A DNA stretch of 8,000 nucleotides from Flavobacteriales bacterium UBA5692 (GTDB taxonomy: Bacteria; Bacteroidota; Bacteroidia; Flavobacteriales_D; Sanyastnellaceae). Shown here piece after piece: positions 1 through 7,798 of this stretch (position 1 is its first letter; the number at the start of each line of letters is the position of its first letter). The stretch is from positions 1 to 8,000 of the forward strand of contig DIHQ01000165.1 of the NCBI GenBank assembly GCA_002420235.1, read 5' to 3'. Position numbers and translations under genes: made by a program. The notes beneath the pieces are model-generated. The model saw only the letters and a program-made list of their open reading frames with translations. It was not told the origin of the DNA and searched no databases.

Positions 1-956
1 CCGCAAAGGGAGAGATTGTCTCCTCTTTTTCCTCCGTCACCCGACAGTTTCCCGCCCTAGTTCAAGGACACCCTGATTGGGGCGCGCCTTTGTTGGTGAC
101 GAGCAGTCACCTCAAGTGCTGTGGAGGAGCTTCCAACGAAGCACAAAGACAAGCAGAGGCAGACGAATACATGGGGTTCTTGCGCGACGCCATCGCCGGT
201 GAAGGAGAATTAAGCATTCCGTGGAACACGCCTGTCGTGTACGGCGGTGATCTGAATATGGTAGGTCTTGAAGCGCCAATTTATACCTTGTTGACTGGCG
301 ATATCAGCAACGAGACCGCACACGGCCCGGATTTTAGTCCCGATTGGGATGCAACCGAGCTCACCGAACATCCTTTGATGCAAACCGACCATCCATTCGA
401 TTTTACGTGGATGAGCGATAACATCAATTCCGAGTGGATGCCTGGCAAGCTCGATTACCTCATAACCTCTGACGCCTCAATTGATTTAAAAGCTGGTTTC
501 GTAGTGCGAACTGCCGATATGAGCCCATCACGACTCATAGAGCTGGGTTTGCAAGCAGACGACGCCCTGGATGCTTCGGATCACTTTATTGTAGTAGGCG
601 ACCTAGGGCTTGGAAATATGTTGGGTTCGGCCCCCGACTCCGACGAAGATGGAGTAGATGATTTCGCAGACAACTGCACATACGCTGAAAACCCTGACCA
701 AGGTGATTTCAATAGCGACGGCGTAGGAGATGCGTGCAGCGATTCCGACGGGGACGGACTAAGCGATGCGCTCGAAATCAATGTCTACGGAACCAACCCC
801 TTAGCCTCGGATTCCGACCAAGACGGCTTTGATGATGGGCTTGAGCTATGCATATGCAGCTCGCTCGATCTCTGTCCAGGAGACTTGACCAACGATGCTG
901 TAGTGTCGGTCGCAGACTTGTTGTTGCTCCTAGGATTGTTCGGTGCGACCTGCTAA
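1..956 (+). CDS. Secreted endonuclease/exonuclease/phosphatase-family protein with TSP3 repeats and dockerin-like tail (5'-truncated)
   Basis: The reading frame is open from the window edge (first full codon at position 3) to TAA at 954-956, giving 317 residues; the true start lies upstream. Residues 1-200 are the C-terminal half of an EEP (DNase I-like) metal-dependent phosphoesterase domain. Visible motifs are SSHLKC (His36), the GDxN motif GGDLN (Asp83, Asn85), LDYLITSD (150-157) and the terminal SDH motif (Asp193, His194). The metal-binding Glu motif expected earlier is outside the window. Residues 211-282 carry Asp-rich calcium-binding repeats, and residues 291-317 form one dockerin-like EF-hand unit bounded by Cys291 and Cys317. 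The family cleaves phosphodiester bonds in nucleic acids, lipids or other phosphoesters, and the substrate cannot be told from sequence. The calcium repeats and cysteines point to an extracellular or surface location. No T9SS type A tail is present, which is unusual beside a T9SS cargo gene. A TTG at 90 is an internal codon, not the start. Confidence 0.88.
   Translation, partial: AKGEIVSSFSSVTRQFPALVQGHPDWGAPLLVTSSHLKCCGGASNEAQRQAEADEYMGFLRDAIAGEGELSIPWNTPVVYGGDLNMVGLEAPIYTLLTGDISNETAHGPDFSPDWDATELTEHPLMQTDHPFDFTWMSDNINSEWMPGKLDYLITSDASIDLKAGFVVRTADMSPSRLIELGLQADDALDASDHFIVVGDLGLGNMLGSAPDSDEDGVDDFADNCTYAENPDQGDFNSDGVGDACSDSDGDGLSDALEINVYGTNPLASDSDQDGFDDGLELCICSSLDLCPGDLTNDAVVSVADLLLLLGLFGATC
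633..848 (+). repeat. Thrombospondin type 3-like calcium-binding repeats within the EEP gene
   Basis: This segment encodes residues 211-282 of the partial protein. It contains four DxDxDGxxD-type motifs: DSDEDGVDD (212-220), DFNSDGVGD (235-243), DSDGDGLSD (247-255) and DSDQDGFDD (270-278). Cys225 and Cys245 sit where TSP3 repeats usually carry cysteines. Such repeats bind calcium and form a stiff linker between the catalytic domain and a C-terminal surface module in secreted Bacteroidota proteins. The match is by motif only. Confidence 0.85.
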
Positions 957-3900
957 CTAGTTGGCTGCGCGAATTATTCGCACTGACTTGACACCTGTTG
1001 AAGTGGTGATGCGTGCAACGTAAACCCCTGATGACCAGCCGGAAACATCAAGTGTTGCCCGATTTTGGTTGGGTGTGTACGATCCCACAACACGCCCGTC
1101 CAACCTGTATAAATCGATTCGCCCTATGACTTGATCTGATTCAAAGGTCACGGCCTCCGTTGTGGGATTTGGCCAGATTTTCGCATTTACGCTCAGATCG
1201 TCCACTAAAACCAACATGACGTCCACTTCAAAAGCAATTTGGTCCGAACAATATCCGTCCGCGCCGAATGCCGTGAGGATCACTTCATAAACACCTTCTG
1301 AAGTATAGGCATATGCTGGATTTTCCTCGTCACTTGTCCCTCCATCACCAAACGTCCAGTAGTAGTTAGCAGCTCCTGTGCTGAGATTTTCAATTTCAAG
1401 GTCCCCATCAAGGATGTTCCATGGAGACACAATTTCGAAGGCCGCATTTACTGGTTCGGTCAAATCAGATTGGTATCTAGGCGAAATGCGGTAGCCTTCA
1501 AAGTGAGGTGCTTCAAAGTCCCTTTGATCACCGAGGCCAGTTACCCCAAAGACCCCAACCGGCGGTTCCATCATAAACAAGTCCGTGTTGGCATCGATAC
1601 GCATGGTGAAGATATCACTGCCCGTTGTGATGTCCACCTCAAAACTCGGCGCACTGTTCGTCCACTGCGCGGGGTCGACTAACTCGACACACTTTAATCG
1701 AATCACATGAGATTCTGTTTCTTCATTTAGCTCTTGGACAAGTTCTGATTGTTCGGTAAGGAAGCCGGAGCCTTCGTAAATAACCGTGTCTACAACAATT
1801 TGCGTCAAGCCCGCAAATTGAGCGATGGATCCACGAACGCGCAAACTATCTCCTGGAACCACTTCCTCGTAACCAAAATCAGATAGTGGGCTGAATACGT
1901 TGATGCCATGAGTCGAGTCAATCAAGGTGAACTGCAAACCTGAAGGATAATCGTTCCAACCGTGAGCGATTCCGCGCAATTCACACGATACACCCAAACT
2001 ATCAGTGACGCCTGAAACCATATCCACGGATCGCACTGTCGCAATATCATAAACCGGGTACATTAAATCAGAAGGTTGAATGTGAATTGTAACCGTATCA
2101 ATAAGTAAAGTCAGATCACCTGAAATCACCTGAATAGCCAGCTCTACTGTCTCCTCTCCTTCAGGTTCCTCATCGTCAATGGCGGCAAACGTGAAATATT
2201 GGTCATTGAGTAGTCCGATAGGGAAAGAAAATTCCGGAAGCGGGAACACGCCTGGAAAGTCTACCCCTGGGGTTGCTGTTCCACCGACGACATCAATAAC
2301 GACTGTCGCGTCTTCCAAGGGATAAGCCACTTGCATGACGACCTCTGTACCACCTCCTTCAAAAACGTACAAGTCAGTTGCGGCAAAACCCAAAGCCATA
2401 TTTGGGGTTCCTGTACACGTCGCGGAATGATAACCGATAAAATCAAATGTGTCCTGAGGGTAGACATCCCATTGGTATTGACCTACTTCCCAGTCGGAGC
2501 TCCCTTGGGAAACGTTAGATTTTCGTACCAAGGTGTATTCCGCCATTTCCCCTGCGCCGCCGTCCACGGTGAATGGCGAACCTGGATCAGGTCCAAACTC
2601 GCCCATTTGATCAATAATGACACCTTCGTGGTATAAAACGATGACGTCATTGCCGTTAAACCACGTCACCTGGCTTTCAATGTCCGCCGCTTGGTATAGT
2701 TCTGGTGCAGCCAAAGCATTCATGATAACGAATACGTCATTGGGCTCAATTACACCTTCCAACAGCTGTGTATTGGTAGGTTGTGTCGCGCCGTTGTTCC
2801 AAGTCTCCATATGGTACCCCTCTAGATTAATCGCGACCGGTGACGGGTTGTAAATTTCCAGCGCTTTGTTGTTGCTATTGCCTTCTACGTATTCGGAAAT
2901 GAAGATTTCTTCACAAAAACTCGCACTCTCGCAGTCCAGAATCTCCACTTCCAAAAACGAATTGCTCAAGCTGTCACATTCTACGCCGAGAATGTCTATT
3001 AACTCACCCCCTGCTTCTAGCGTGGTTCCATCAAAACCACCTAGGCCACTGCTTCCCCATACTTGAAACGTTCCCACACCCAATGTTGTAAAATCATACT
3101 GCGGGAACCCAACGGTATCCAAAATGACTTGGGATTCATCCGTGATGATAAATATGTACTCTGCATCGACTGCTTCGGATGTATATCCAAAAGTTACTAG
3201 CGCATTTTCCATTCCCAAACACCCCAAAGCTGTGGGTGTTCCGGATGCGTCCGTCACGTTTCCTCCATCGCACGCCGGTGGGTCGCAGGTCTCCCCGATT
3301 ATTTCGATGGAATTAAATGCAAAAGCAAAGCACCCCTCACCGTCAACCGCATCAACTGGTTGTCCAGGTTCAATGCTCGCTGCTACCAAAGGCGCGTTAT
3401 GTGAAACACCGAACACCTCCAGCAGGCCATCTCCCATTCCAGCAACATTTACGGCTGGTCCATCGAAAGCAGAAATTATCAACCCTGTTTCTGCATCAGT
3501 TACGACAGCAGTAAACGCAGCTTCCGGAACATCGTTCGAATGTGACAGCTGAACTAGCACCAGCTCGCTAGCGTCTGTACACAATTCACTGTTTGAAGGG
3601 TTTTGTAAGGTGATTTGCCCTCCGTCACAAACCAATACGTTGCTGTATCCGGGTGTTGGAGACTGAAGAATAAAGTTCTCCGGGGTTAGTGGTTCGCCGC
3701 CGTCTGGCACACGGGACAAGCTCTGGTAATCCGCTAAGCCTTCTGCGCTTTCGTTAAGTTGGACTCCATTTGGTGTCAACACGTCTATTAAACTCAACAT
3801 CGGTGGTTGATTGTTACCATAAACCACCGCGTCCAAAATGTCTTCATTGGTGACTGGTGTTCCATTGGGGAAATTGGTTCCATCCATGTCGTAAAGGGCG

Positions 3901-4259
3901 ATTCCCTCCTGACCTACTTGAAGCCAATTTGTTGATTCAATCACCACGTTAGCATCCGGTAATTCTGGTCCGCCTATCAACAAAAACCCATTTGCGTCGA
4001 GTGAAAGCCCCATGAGGTCCACGGTTAAATTAGATTGAGCATTGGATCCATTAAAAATGACCAAGGCATAACCAGACAAGTCCTCGCCCGGGGTGCCGTA
4101 CAGCTCCACGAACTCCTTGGTATCCGTGCCGGGGCCTGAAGGGTCGAATTCATTAATTACGACCTGAGACCAGCTTATTTGTGCCGCAATGAGTATGAAG
4201 AAAATGACGAAAAAACCGGCCTGAAAAGGCGGAGGTGTTGCGGTAAATGACAGGCGCAT
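957..4259 (-). CDS. Secreted multidomain lamin-tail / OB-like / PKD protein with T9SS type A sorting domain
   Basis: This is a complete 1100-residue protein. Residues 1-31 are a signal peptide (hydrophobic core 15-28, likely cleavage SWS|Q). Domains in order are: lamin-tail domain, about 33-205 (VVINEFDPSG, then KEFVELYG); two tandem Cys-anchored domains, 211-329 and 330-447; second lamin-tail domain, about 449-615 (IFISEYVEGNSNNKALEIYN); Calx-beta-like domain, about 621-729 (GGTATPGVDF and an acidic DDEEPEGEETVEL segment); two OB-like modules, about 736-830 and 850-934 (ending GYRISPRYQSDL); PKD domain, about 938-1013 (YYWTFGDGG); and the T9SS type A tail, about 1024-1100 (IWPNPT, LDVSGWSSGVYVARI). 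It should cross the outer membrane through T9SS and be surface-attached or released. No catalytic domain is recognised, so a binding or adhesion role is inferred. The ATG at 4259 is preferred over an in-frame ATG at 4301, because it directly precedes the signal peptide and lies downstream of the promoter match. Its stop codon abuts that of the convergent EEP gene. Confidence 0.9.
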   Translation of the reverse strand: MRLSFTATPPPFQAGFFVIFFILIAAQISWSQVVINEFDPSGPGTDTKEFVELYGTPGEDLSGYALVIFNGSNAQSNLTVDLMGLSLDANGFLLIGGPELPDANVVIESTNWLQVGQEGIALYDMDGTNFPNGTPVTNEDILDAVVYGNNQPPMLSLIDVLTPNGVQLNESAEGLADYQSLSRVPDGGEPLTPENFILQSPTPGYSNVLVCDGGQITLQNPSNSELCTDASELVLVQLSHSNDVPEAAFTAVVTDAETGLIISAFDGPAVNVAGMGDGLLEVFGVSHNAPLVAASIEPGQPVDAVDGEGCFAFAFNSIEIIGETCDPPACDGGNVTDASGTPTALGCLGMENALVTFGYTSEAVDAEYIFIITDESQVILDTVGFPQYDFTTLGVGTFQVWGSSGLGGFDGTTLEAGGELIDILGVECDSLSNSFLEVEILDCESASFCEEIFISEYVEGNSNNKALEIYNPSPVAINLEGYHMETWNNGATQPTNTQLLEGVIEPNDVFVIMNALAAPELYQAADIESQVTWFNGNDVIVLYHEGVIIDQMGEFGPDPGSPFTVDGGAGEMAEYTLVRKSNVSQGSSDWEVGQYQWDVYPQDTFDFIGYHSATCTGTPNMALGFAATDLYVFEGGGTEVVMQVAYPLEDATVVIDVVGGTATPGVDFPGVFPLPEFSFPIGLLNDQYFTFAAIDDEEPEGEETVELAIQVISGDLTLLIDTVTIHIQPSDLMYPVYDIATVRSVDMVSGVTDSLGVSCELRGIAHGWNDYPSGLQFTLIDSTHGINVFSPLSDFGYEEVVPGDSLRVRGSIAQFAGLTQIVVDTVIYEGSGFLTEQSELVQELNEETESHVIRLKCVELVDPAQWTNSAPSFEVDITTGSDIFTMRIDANTDLFMMEPPVGVFGVTGLGDQRDFEAPHFEGYRISPRYQSDLTEPVNAAFEIVSPWNILDGDLEIENLSTGAANYYWTFGDGGTSDEENPAYAYTSEGVYEVILTAFGADGYCSDQIAFEVDVMLVLVDDLSVNAKIWPNPTTEAVTFESDQVIGRIDLYRLDGRVVGSYTPNQNRATLDVSGWSSGVYVARITTSTGVKSVRIIRAAN
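2919..3629 (-). repeat. Tandem duplication of an approximately 119-residue Cys-anchored domain
   Basis: Residues 211-329 and 330-447 of the minus-strand protein align end to end with almost no gaps. Both start with CDGG and have a second Cys at repeat position 17-18. They share a (V/I)(V/I)TD motif near position 42-45 and a G-(L/T)-x-x-V-(F/W)-G motif near 68-74. A third Cys falls at 99-100, an SxxN/SNSF stretch follows, and the unit ends in (I/V)EI..C. The spacing suggests conserved disulfides in a beta-sandwich, Ig-like fold. The copies are diverged at residue level, so this is an old duplication rather than a recent DNA repeat. I do not recognise a named family. Confidence 0.72.
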
Positions 4260-4288
4260 GTGGATCGTTGCTACCAATTTGAGGAACT

Positions 4289-4320
4289 CAAAAGTACACA
4301 CATTCCCTCGACCGATTCAA
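4289..4320 (-). promoter_or_regulatory. Bacteroidota-type promoter for the T9SS-cargo gene (TTG-N21-TACTTTTG)
   Basis: Read on the minus strand, TTG (4320-4318) is followed after 21 bases by TACTTTTG (4296-4289). This matches the flavobacterial consensus TTG-N17-23-TAnnTTTG exactly. Transcription would start near 4282, leaving a leader of only about 20-25 bases before the ATG at 4259, with no Shine-Dalgarno-like sequence, as is usual in this phylum. The site lies in the 69-bp gap (4260-4328) between the divergent genes. I found no equally good match on the plus strand for the DUF4175 gene; its promoter may be divergent from the consensus or lie inside the 5' end of the opposite gene. Confidence 0.6.
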
Positions 4321-4328
4321 CGCACACA

Positions 4329-7300
4329 ATGGCTTACGGTCAAACACGTCTTGGATTGTACCTTCGTAAAGCAATGGACCAGCGTGGAAGTCTTATCCGG
4401 AAGCTCGATGAATTCATACGAGCGTACTACCTAAATCAGCTGGTTAATGGGGCTTTGCGCTCCTTGGCTGTTTTGGTGTGTGTAGGCATCGCGTTTGCGT
4501 TAATTGAGTCCGTCGGTCGGTTTGGCATTGCTGGCCGTACAGTGCTATTCTGGACTTTGTTGTCTAGCAGCTCGATTTTGCTGGTAGCTTGGTTTTTGAT
4601 TCCTTTACTGAGGTATTGGCGAATCGGGAAAGGGCTTTCGCACGAAGACGCTAGCGCCCTAATCGGTCATCACTTCCCCGAAATCAGTGACCGCTTATTA
4701 AACGTTCTTCAGCTTCAAAAGCAATTGGGCGCCAGCGCCCACCCCGTGGACACCTCGTTATTGGAGGCATCCATTGAAGAGCGGACATCCACTCTTCAGC
4801 CCGTTGCATTCAAGCGAGCCGTCGATTGGGAAAGAAGCCGGGTGTTGTTGCGTTACGCTATTCCGATTCTTGTCATCGCCTCTGGATTGTGGCTTTGGAG
4901 CCCTACGTTGGTTAAAGAACCCGCCAATCGAATCCTCGCACACCGGCAAGATTTTGTTCCTCCTCCCCCTTTTTCCTTTCTTGTAGATGGTGACCTGAAG
5001 GGGGTTGCCATGCAGCCATTCACCGTCACGGTCTCAACGAAGGGCGATGTCGCTCCGGAAGTGGTCATGATGGAGGTTGGTGATAACCGCTACCGCATGG
5101 AACGCGTCGGAAAAACATTCCAACACACCTTTCCGTTAGTGCGCGAGGATATCTCATTTCGGTTAACTGGTGGTGGCGTATCCTCTTCTGTTTACCGCCT
5201 AATTGCTATGCCTGTTCCTGCGTTGGTCGGCTTTGAAGTCACAACTGTTCCTCCTGCCTATACTGGTTTGAAAAGAGAAACGTTGGTTGATATTGGCAAC
5301 CTTCGTGTTCCAGAAGGCACGACCGTGAAGTGGGCAGTGCGCTGCACAGAAACCGATTCCCTGAGTATCGTGGCGCCGGGAGAGCCTTCTGAGGTGCTAA
5401 AGGGAGCGAGAGGGTTGTTTACTAGCTCCATGCGGGCTGAAGAGAGTGGGCCGTATTGGTTTGTGCCAACAAACAAAGCGGTTGGGGCCCTTGACTCCCT
5501 GCGGTACTACCTCCAAGTGCTCCCCGATCAGCCCCCTCGCATCAGCGCGTCAGAGAGCATTGACTCCACCGCGCAGTCGGTTCGATATTTCAGTGGTGAG
5601 CTATATGATGACTATGGTTTCAGCCGCTTAGCCTTCGCCTACCAATGGTTGGAAGTCGGCGACCGCCCCAACGAGCTTCTTGTTGCTGAGACACTTGATT
5701 TAAATGTTGTTATTCGTGTTCCGCTTGCCCAGCCAAACGAGCGGGCTGATCGTTTTTTCTTTGAATGGTCTCTCTCGGACTTGGGAATTGTTCAAGGTGA
5801 TGTGCTCGAATATTGGTTTGAGGTCTGGGACAACGATGAGATCCACGGCCCAAAAATGACGCGTTCCATGCCTCGCACATTCGCTCCGCCATCGAAATTA
5901 GACATTCGCGAGGAGCGAGATCAGTCCAACACAGACATTGAAGAACAGATTCGACAAGCGCGTCAAAGCGCTGAAGAACTTCGTGAAGAAATGAAAGAGC
6001 TTCGAAGGCAACTTGCTGAAGATTCTGAAATCAACTGGAAGGATGAGCGGGCTATGGATGAGCTTATCAAAAAACAGGAAGCCCTTCGCAACGACCTCGA
6101 GCAACTTCAGCAACAAAACAGTGAGAAAGACAAGCGCTCTAACGAATTCAGCCCTGAAGAAAACCGGATCCTTGAAAAACAAGAGCAGCTTCAAGAGTTG
6201 ATGGAGCAAGTAATGAGTGATGAGCTCAAGGCTATGTACGATGAGATGCAACGGCTAATGGACGAAATGGACTCGGGTGTATTGGAGCAAATTCAAGAAC
6301 AGCTCGAAAACATGCAGGTGGACCAAGAATCTCTGGAGAAAGAATTGGACCGCGCGTTAGAGCAATTCAAGCAATTAGAGTACGAGGTGAAAATGGAGGA
6401 GGCTATTGAAGACCTGAAGGAGTTAGTTCAGAAACAAGAAACCTTAGCCGAACAGACGCGAAATGAAGAGATCCCTGTCGATAGCCTCAAAGTTGAACAA
6501 GACGAGTTAAACGAAGCTTTTGACGAAATCCAGGAGCGACTTGATCAGTTGGACAAAGACAACCAAGAACTTGAAAACCCGAACGCCACAATGGACCGCG
6601 CTGAAGAACGTGAGTCCATTCAACAAAAAATGAGTGAAAGCTCCGATCAACTGGAACAAGAGAAAAACAGAAAAGCCTCCCAAAAACAAAAGCAAGCCGC
6701 GGACGAAATGCAACAAATGGCGGACCAAATGGAAAGCATGATGCAACAACAAAGTGAGGAATCCTTGGAAATTGATATGGATGCTTTGCGTGCGTTGCTC
6801 GAAAACATCATAGACCTGTCGTTTGATGAAGAAGGTTTGATGAAATCACTCCGCACAACAAGTGACAGCGACCCGGCTTACGTCCTCCACGGCCAAACGC
6901 AGCGTAGACTTAAAGACGATGCTCAAATGGTTGAAGACTCCCTTTTCGAATTGAGCCTCCGTATTCCGCAATTAGCCCCCGCTGTCAACCGAGAAATTGG
7001 ACTGATCAACCACCACATGGAACAGGCCCTTGGCGGCTTTGGTGATCGCGAAACAGCCCTGATTACGAGCAACCAGCAGTATGTTATGACAAGCTTCAAT
7101 AACCTTGCTTTGATGCTGGATGACGCACTTCAACAAATGCAACAAGACATGGCGCAAAAGCAACCGGGAAGCGGAAACTGCGAGAACCCCGGTGGTAACG
7201 GAAAACCCAAGCCTGCCCCAAGTGCTGGTGACATAAAAAAAATGCAGCAATCCCTGAGTGAGCGTTTGCAGAAAATGAAAGAGCAAATGGGCGAGGGGGC

Positions 7301-7793
7301 CAACGCCGGCCGAGACGGACGCCAGCAGCGCCAGCTCAGCAAGGAGCTTGCACAAATGGCCGCACAACAAGCTGCACTCCGTAAAATAACAGAGAAAAAA
7401 GCCCAGGACCTGAACGCTGACGGTTCTGGTGAAGGTGCTCAGATGAGCGACATCGCAAAAGAGATGGAAGAAATTGAGCGGGACCTCGTCAATAAAGACG
7501 TGACAATCGAAACGCTGGAGCGCCAGCAAGACCTCCTGGTCCGCCTACTCGAGGCCGAAAAAGCGGAGATGACTCGTGGCGAAGACGACAAACGTAAATC
7601 CCAGACAGGAAACCAAAACCTAGCTGCAGCTCCTGCCCCACTTTTGGAATACCTCGACCAAAAAGCGCGAGAAGCTGAATGGTTACGAACAATTCCCCTT
7701 GAATTGCAAGGTTATTACCGAGACCGAGTCAATGATTATTTCAATAATTTGGACAAAACGAAACCCCTTCCTGAGCTTCAGCCAGAACGCTAG
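4329..7793 (+). CDS. DUF4175-family membrane protein with large periplasmic coiled-coil region
   Basis: This is a complete 1154-residue protein, a typical size for this Bacteroidota family; its molecular function is unknown. Membrane segments are predicted at about 41-60, 71-94 and 172-192. Positive residues at 24-31, 95-101 and 163-171 place the N-terminus and the 95-171 loop inside, so residues 193-1154 would be periplasmic. The loop contains the stretch GHHFPEISDRLLNVLQL (113-129), which I associate with this family. Residues about 210-520 look like beta-rich, Ig-like domains (PPPFSF at 212-217; ISASES at 405-410). Residues 528-815 are a Glu/Gln/Lys/Met-rich coiled coil. Residues 816-945 are helical, a Gly/Pro linker (946-966) follows, then a second helical region and a final AEWLRTIPLELQGYYRDRVN element (1116-1135). 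The ATG at 4329 is chosen because an in-frame GTG at 4260 would add 23 unlikely residues and abut the opposite start. The HATPase gene follows after 5 bases. Confidence 0.87.
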   Translation: MAYGQTRLGLYLRKAMDQRGSLIRKLDEFIRAYYLNQLVNGALRSLAVLVCVGIAFALIESVGRFGIAGRTVLFWTLLSSSSILLVAWFLIPLLRYWRIGKGLSHEDASALIGHHFPEISDRLLNVLQLQKQLGASAHPVDTSLLEASIEERTSTLQPVAFKRAVDWERSRVLLRYAIPILVIASGLWLWSPTLVKEPANRILAHRQDFVPPPPFSFLVDGDLKGVAMQPFTVTVSTKGDVAPEVVMMEVGDNRYRMERVGKTFQHTFPLVREDISFRLTGGGVSSSVYRLIAMPVPALVGFEVTTVPPAYTGLKRETLVDIGNLRVPEGTTVKWAVRCTETDSLSIVAPGEPSEVLKGARGLFTSSMRAEESGPYWFVPTNKAVGALDSLRYYLQVLPDQPPRISASESIDSTAQSVRYFSGELYDDYGFSRLAFAYQWLEVGDRPNELLVAETLDLNVVIRVPLAQPNERADRFFFEWSLSDLGIVQGDVLEYWFEVWDNDEIHGPKMTRSMPRTFAPPSKLDIREERDQSNTDIEEQIRQARQSAEELREEMKELRRQLAEDSEINWKDERAMDELIKKQEALRNDLEQLQQQNSEKDKRSNEFSPEENRILEKQEQLQELMEQVMSDELKAMYDEMQRLMDEMDSGVLEQIQEQLENMQVDQESLEKELDRALEQFKQLEYEVKMEEAIEDLKELVQKQETLAEQTRNEEIPVDSLKVEQDELNEAFDEIQERLDQLDKDNQELENPNATMDRAEERESIQQKMSESSDQLEQEKNRKASQKQKQAADEMQQMADQMESMMQQQSEESLEIDMDALRALLENIIDLSFDEEGLMKSLRTTSDSDPAYVLHGQTQRRLKDDAQMVEDSLFELSLRIPQLAPAVNREIGLINHHMEQALGGFGDRETALITSNQQYVMTSFNNLALMLDDALQQMQQDMAQKQPGSGNCENPGGNGKPKPAPSAGDIKKMQQSLSERLQKMKEQMGEGANAGRDGRQQRQLSKELAQMAAQQAALRKITEKKAQDLNADGSGEGAQMSDIAKEMEEIERDLVNKDVTIETLERQQDLLVRLLEAEKAEMTRGEDDKRKSQTGNQNLAAAPAPLLEYLDQKAREAEWLRTIPLELQGYYRDRVNDYFNNLDKTKPLPELQPER
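5910..6773 (+). other. Long Glu/Gln/Met-rich coiled-coil segment of the DUF4175 protein
   Basis: This encodes residues 528-815, a run of roughly 290 residues with heptad-like spacing of Leu, Ile and Met and very high Glu, Gln, Lys and Asp content (for example QLQELMEQVM, RLMDEMDSGV, VLEQIQEQLENMQ). There is a Gln/Met-rich end (DEMQQMADQMESMMQQQ). Glycine and proline are almost absent, so a long rod-like helix or helical bundle is expected. The biased composition also creates long open frames on the opposite strand that are not genes. Confidence 0.75.
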
Positions 7794-7798
7794 TCATT

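Noticed and set aside
969..981. GCGAATTATTCGC palindrome as a bidirectional terminator
   Set aside because: The stem is only 5-6 bp with a tiny loop and no flanking T run, and it encodes the final residues of the minus-strand protein. It is too weak to call.
3124..3552. Open frame of 142 codons on the plus strand opposite the T9SS-cargo gene
   Set aside because: It overlaps the well-supported tandem-domain region in antisense, and its Ser/Pro/Thr-rich product shows no recognisable domain.
4260..4328. GTG at 4260 as the start of the DUF4175 protein, and ATG at 4301 as the start of the minus-strand protein
   Set aside because: Both would make the divergent genes overlap or abut and add unlikely N-terminal residues. 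The ATG at 4329 and the ATG at 4259 fit the membrane topology and the signal peptide better.
4727..4740. GGGCGC-CA-GCGCCC palindrome
   Set aside because: It lies inside the DUF4175 coding sequence (Leu-Gly-Ala-Ser-Ala codons), has a 2-base loop and no T-tract, so it is probably a chance product of codon choice.
5898..6251. Open frame of 117 codons on the minus strand inside the DUF4175 gene
   Set aside because: It is the complement of the Glu/Lys/Gln-rich coiled-coil codons, which reads as Leu/Phe-rich sequence. It has no family resemblance and no promoter, and the plus-strand gene is certain.
6972..7529. Open frame of 185 codons on the minus strand near the 3' end of the DUF4175 gene
   Set aside because: Same cause: biased Gln/Met/Glu codons leave the opposite strand free of stops. 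The product looks like random Leu/His/Phe/Cys-rich sequence.
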